Source: Clostridia bacterium
Lineage (GTDB): Bacteria; Bacillota; Clostridia; Christensenellales; Aristaeellaceae
NCBI GenBank assembly: GCA_017620115.1
Contig: JAFZRB010000371.1
Coordinates: 1 to 5,315, forward strand
Direction: 5' to 3'
DNA: 5,315 nucleotides
Below the pieces are notes generated by a model. It saw nothing but the letters and a program-made list of their open reading frames with translations, ran no database searches and was not told the origin of the DNA. The stretch's first letter is position 1. Each line of letters starts with the position of its first letter. This document shows positions 4,546 through 5,315 of this stretch, one piece after another. The position numbers and the translations under genes are program-made.

Positions 4546-5315
4546 CTGGACGCTGAGCGTCAGCCAGCTCAACGAATACGTGCGCAAATCGCTGGCGGGC
4601 GACCCGATGCTGCAGCACATCCGCGTGAGCGGCGAGCTGTCCGGCGTCAAGCGCCATTTCAGCGGGCACGTGTATTTCACCCTCAAGGACGAGGCCGCGC
4701 GCGTCCAGTGCGTCATGTTCCGTTCGGCGGCGCAGGCCCTGGCCTTCGCGCTTTCAGACGGCATGCGCGTGGTGGTGCGGGGCTCGGCGTCGCTCTACGC
4801 GGCCACCGGCGCGTTCCAGATCTATGTCGACGCCGTCGAGCGGCAGGGCGTGGGCGAATTGTACCTGCGCTTCGAGGAGCTCAAGCGCCGGCTGAGCGCC
4901 GAGGGGCTGTTCGACGCGGCGCTCAAGCGCGAGCTGCCCCTGCTGCCGCGCACGATCGGCGTGGTTACCTCGCGCGCCGGCGCGGTGCTGCGCGACATCG
5001 CCCAGGTGGCGCGCCGCCGCGACCCGAACGTGCGCATCCTGCTGGCCCCGGCCTCCGTTCAGGGCGCGGGCGCGGCGGAGGAGATCGCGCGCGCCATCGC
5101 GCTTCTGAACCGCCAGGGCGAGGCGGACGTGATCCTGTGCGGGCGCGGCGGCGGCTCGCTGGAAGACCTTTGGCCCTACAACGAGGAGATCGTGGCGAGG
5201 GCCATTCGCGCCTCGCGGATCCCGGTGGTTTCCTGCGTGGGCCACGAAACCGATTTCACCATTGCCGATTTCGCCGCCGACCTGCGCGCGCCCACGCCTT
5301 CGGCCGCGGCCGAGC
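4535..5315 (+). CDS. xseA: Exodeoxyribonuclease VII large subunit XseA, N-terminal part, cut by the right edge
   Basis: The 260 codons present run from ATG at 4535, overlapping the folD stop by 11 bases, to the window edge; the full protein is usually about 400-450 residues. Residues 6-100 are the N-terminal OB-fold that binds single-stranded DNA: LSVSQLNEYVRKSL (7-20), IRVSGELSG (29-37), HVYFTLKD (45-52) and VQCVMF (57-62). The catalytic domain follows with GVVTSRAGAVLRDI (142-155), CGRGGGSLEDLWPYN (202-216) and GHETDFTIADFAADLRAPTP (236-255), all hallmark XseA motifs. With the small subunit XseB, it degrades single-stranded DNA from both ends and works in DNA repair. xseB would be expected just beyond the window. 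GGAG at 4527-4530 is a close but usable ribosome binding site, and coupling to folD translation is likely. Confidence 0.96.
   Translation, partial: MPADWTLSVSQLNEYVRKSLAGDPMLQHIRVSGELSGVKRHFSGHVYFTLKDEAARVQCVMFRSAAQALAFALSDGMRVVVRGSASLYAATGAFQIYVDAVERQGVGELYLRFEELKRRLSAEGLFDAALKRELPLLPRTIGVVTSRAGAVLRDIAQVARRRDPNVRILLAPASVQGAGAAEEIARAIALLNRQGEADVILCGRGGGSLEDLWPYNEEIVARAIRASRIPVVSCVGHETDFTIADFAADLRAPTPSAAAE

Noticed and set aside
2685..4764. Two long antisense open frames (346 and 384 codons) opposite the Kae1-like gene and folD, with another near 4754-5245
   Set aside because: They mirror well-recognised plus-strand genes, are rich in Arg/Ala/His without any recognisable motif, and lack ribosome binding sites. 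Long antisense frames are expected at this GC content.

Overview
This window is high-GC, tightly packed bacterial DNA. It looks like a Firmicutes genome, most likely a GC-rich member of the Clostridia. The evidence is an Asp23/Gls24 (YqhY-type) gene, an AmaP-like membrane anchor, nusB, a TsaD/Kae1-like paralog, folD and xseA in one rightward run. Known relatives share this order: in Bacillus subtilis yqhY sits directly upstream of nusB-folD-xseA. Strong consensus sigma-A-type promoters and AGGAGG-type ribosome binding sites fit the same assignment. A GH28-family pectin-type hydrolase at the left edge suggests a plant-fibre or gut lifestyle, but that is an inference.

Layout. Positions 1-629 (minus strand) hold the first 209 codons of a glycoside hydrolase family 28 protein with no signal peptide; the rest lies beyond the left edge. 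Positions 630-940 are a divergent intergenic region. It carries a near-perfect leftward promoter for the GH28 gene, a rightward promoter of unknown target followed by a GC-rich stem-loop, and a second rightward promoter with an extended -10 directly in front of the asp23-like gene. Positions 941-2226 encode the Asp23-family protein and the AmaP-like protein. A 132-bp gap (2227-2358) carries a weak terminator-like hairpin with a candidate promoter overlapping it. From 2359 to the right edge, nusB, the Kae1-like gene, folD and xseA overlap each other by 1, 17 and 11 bases, a strong sign of one translationally coupled operon. xseA is cut by the right edge.

How the genes fit together. Asp23 and AmaP homologs form a membrane-tethered pair in Firmicutes, linked to cell-envelope stress. 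The other four genes are housekeeping: transcription antitermination (NusB), a probable ATP-binding ASKHA-fold enzyme of the TsaD family whose own role is not settled, one-carbon/folate metabolism (FolD) and DNA repair (XseA). No mobile element, CRISPR array, tRNA or rRNA is visible. The region is mostly ordinary. The points most worth a second look are the TsaD paralog with an altered N-terminal motif, the signal-less GH28 protein, the three-promoter divergent region and the long acidic/proline tail on the Asp23 protein.
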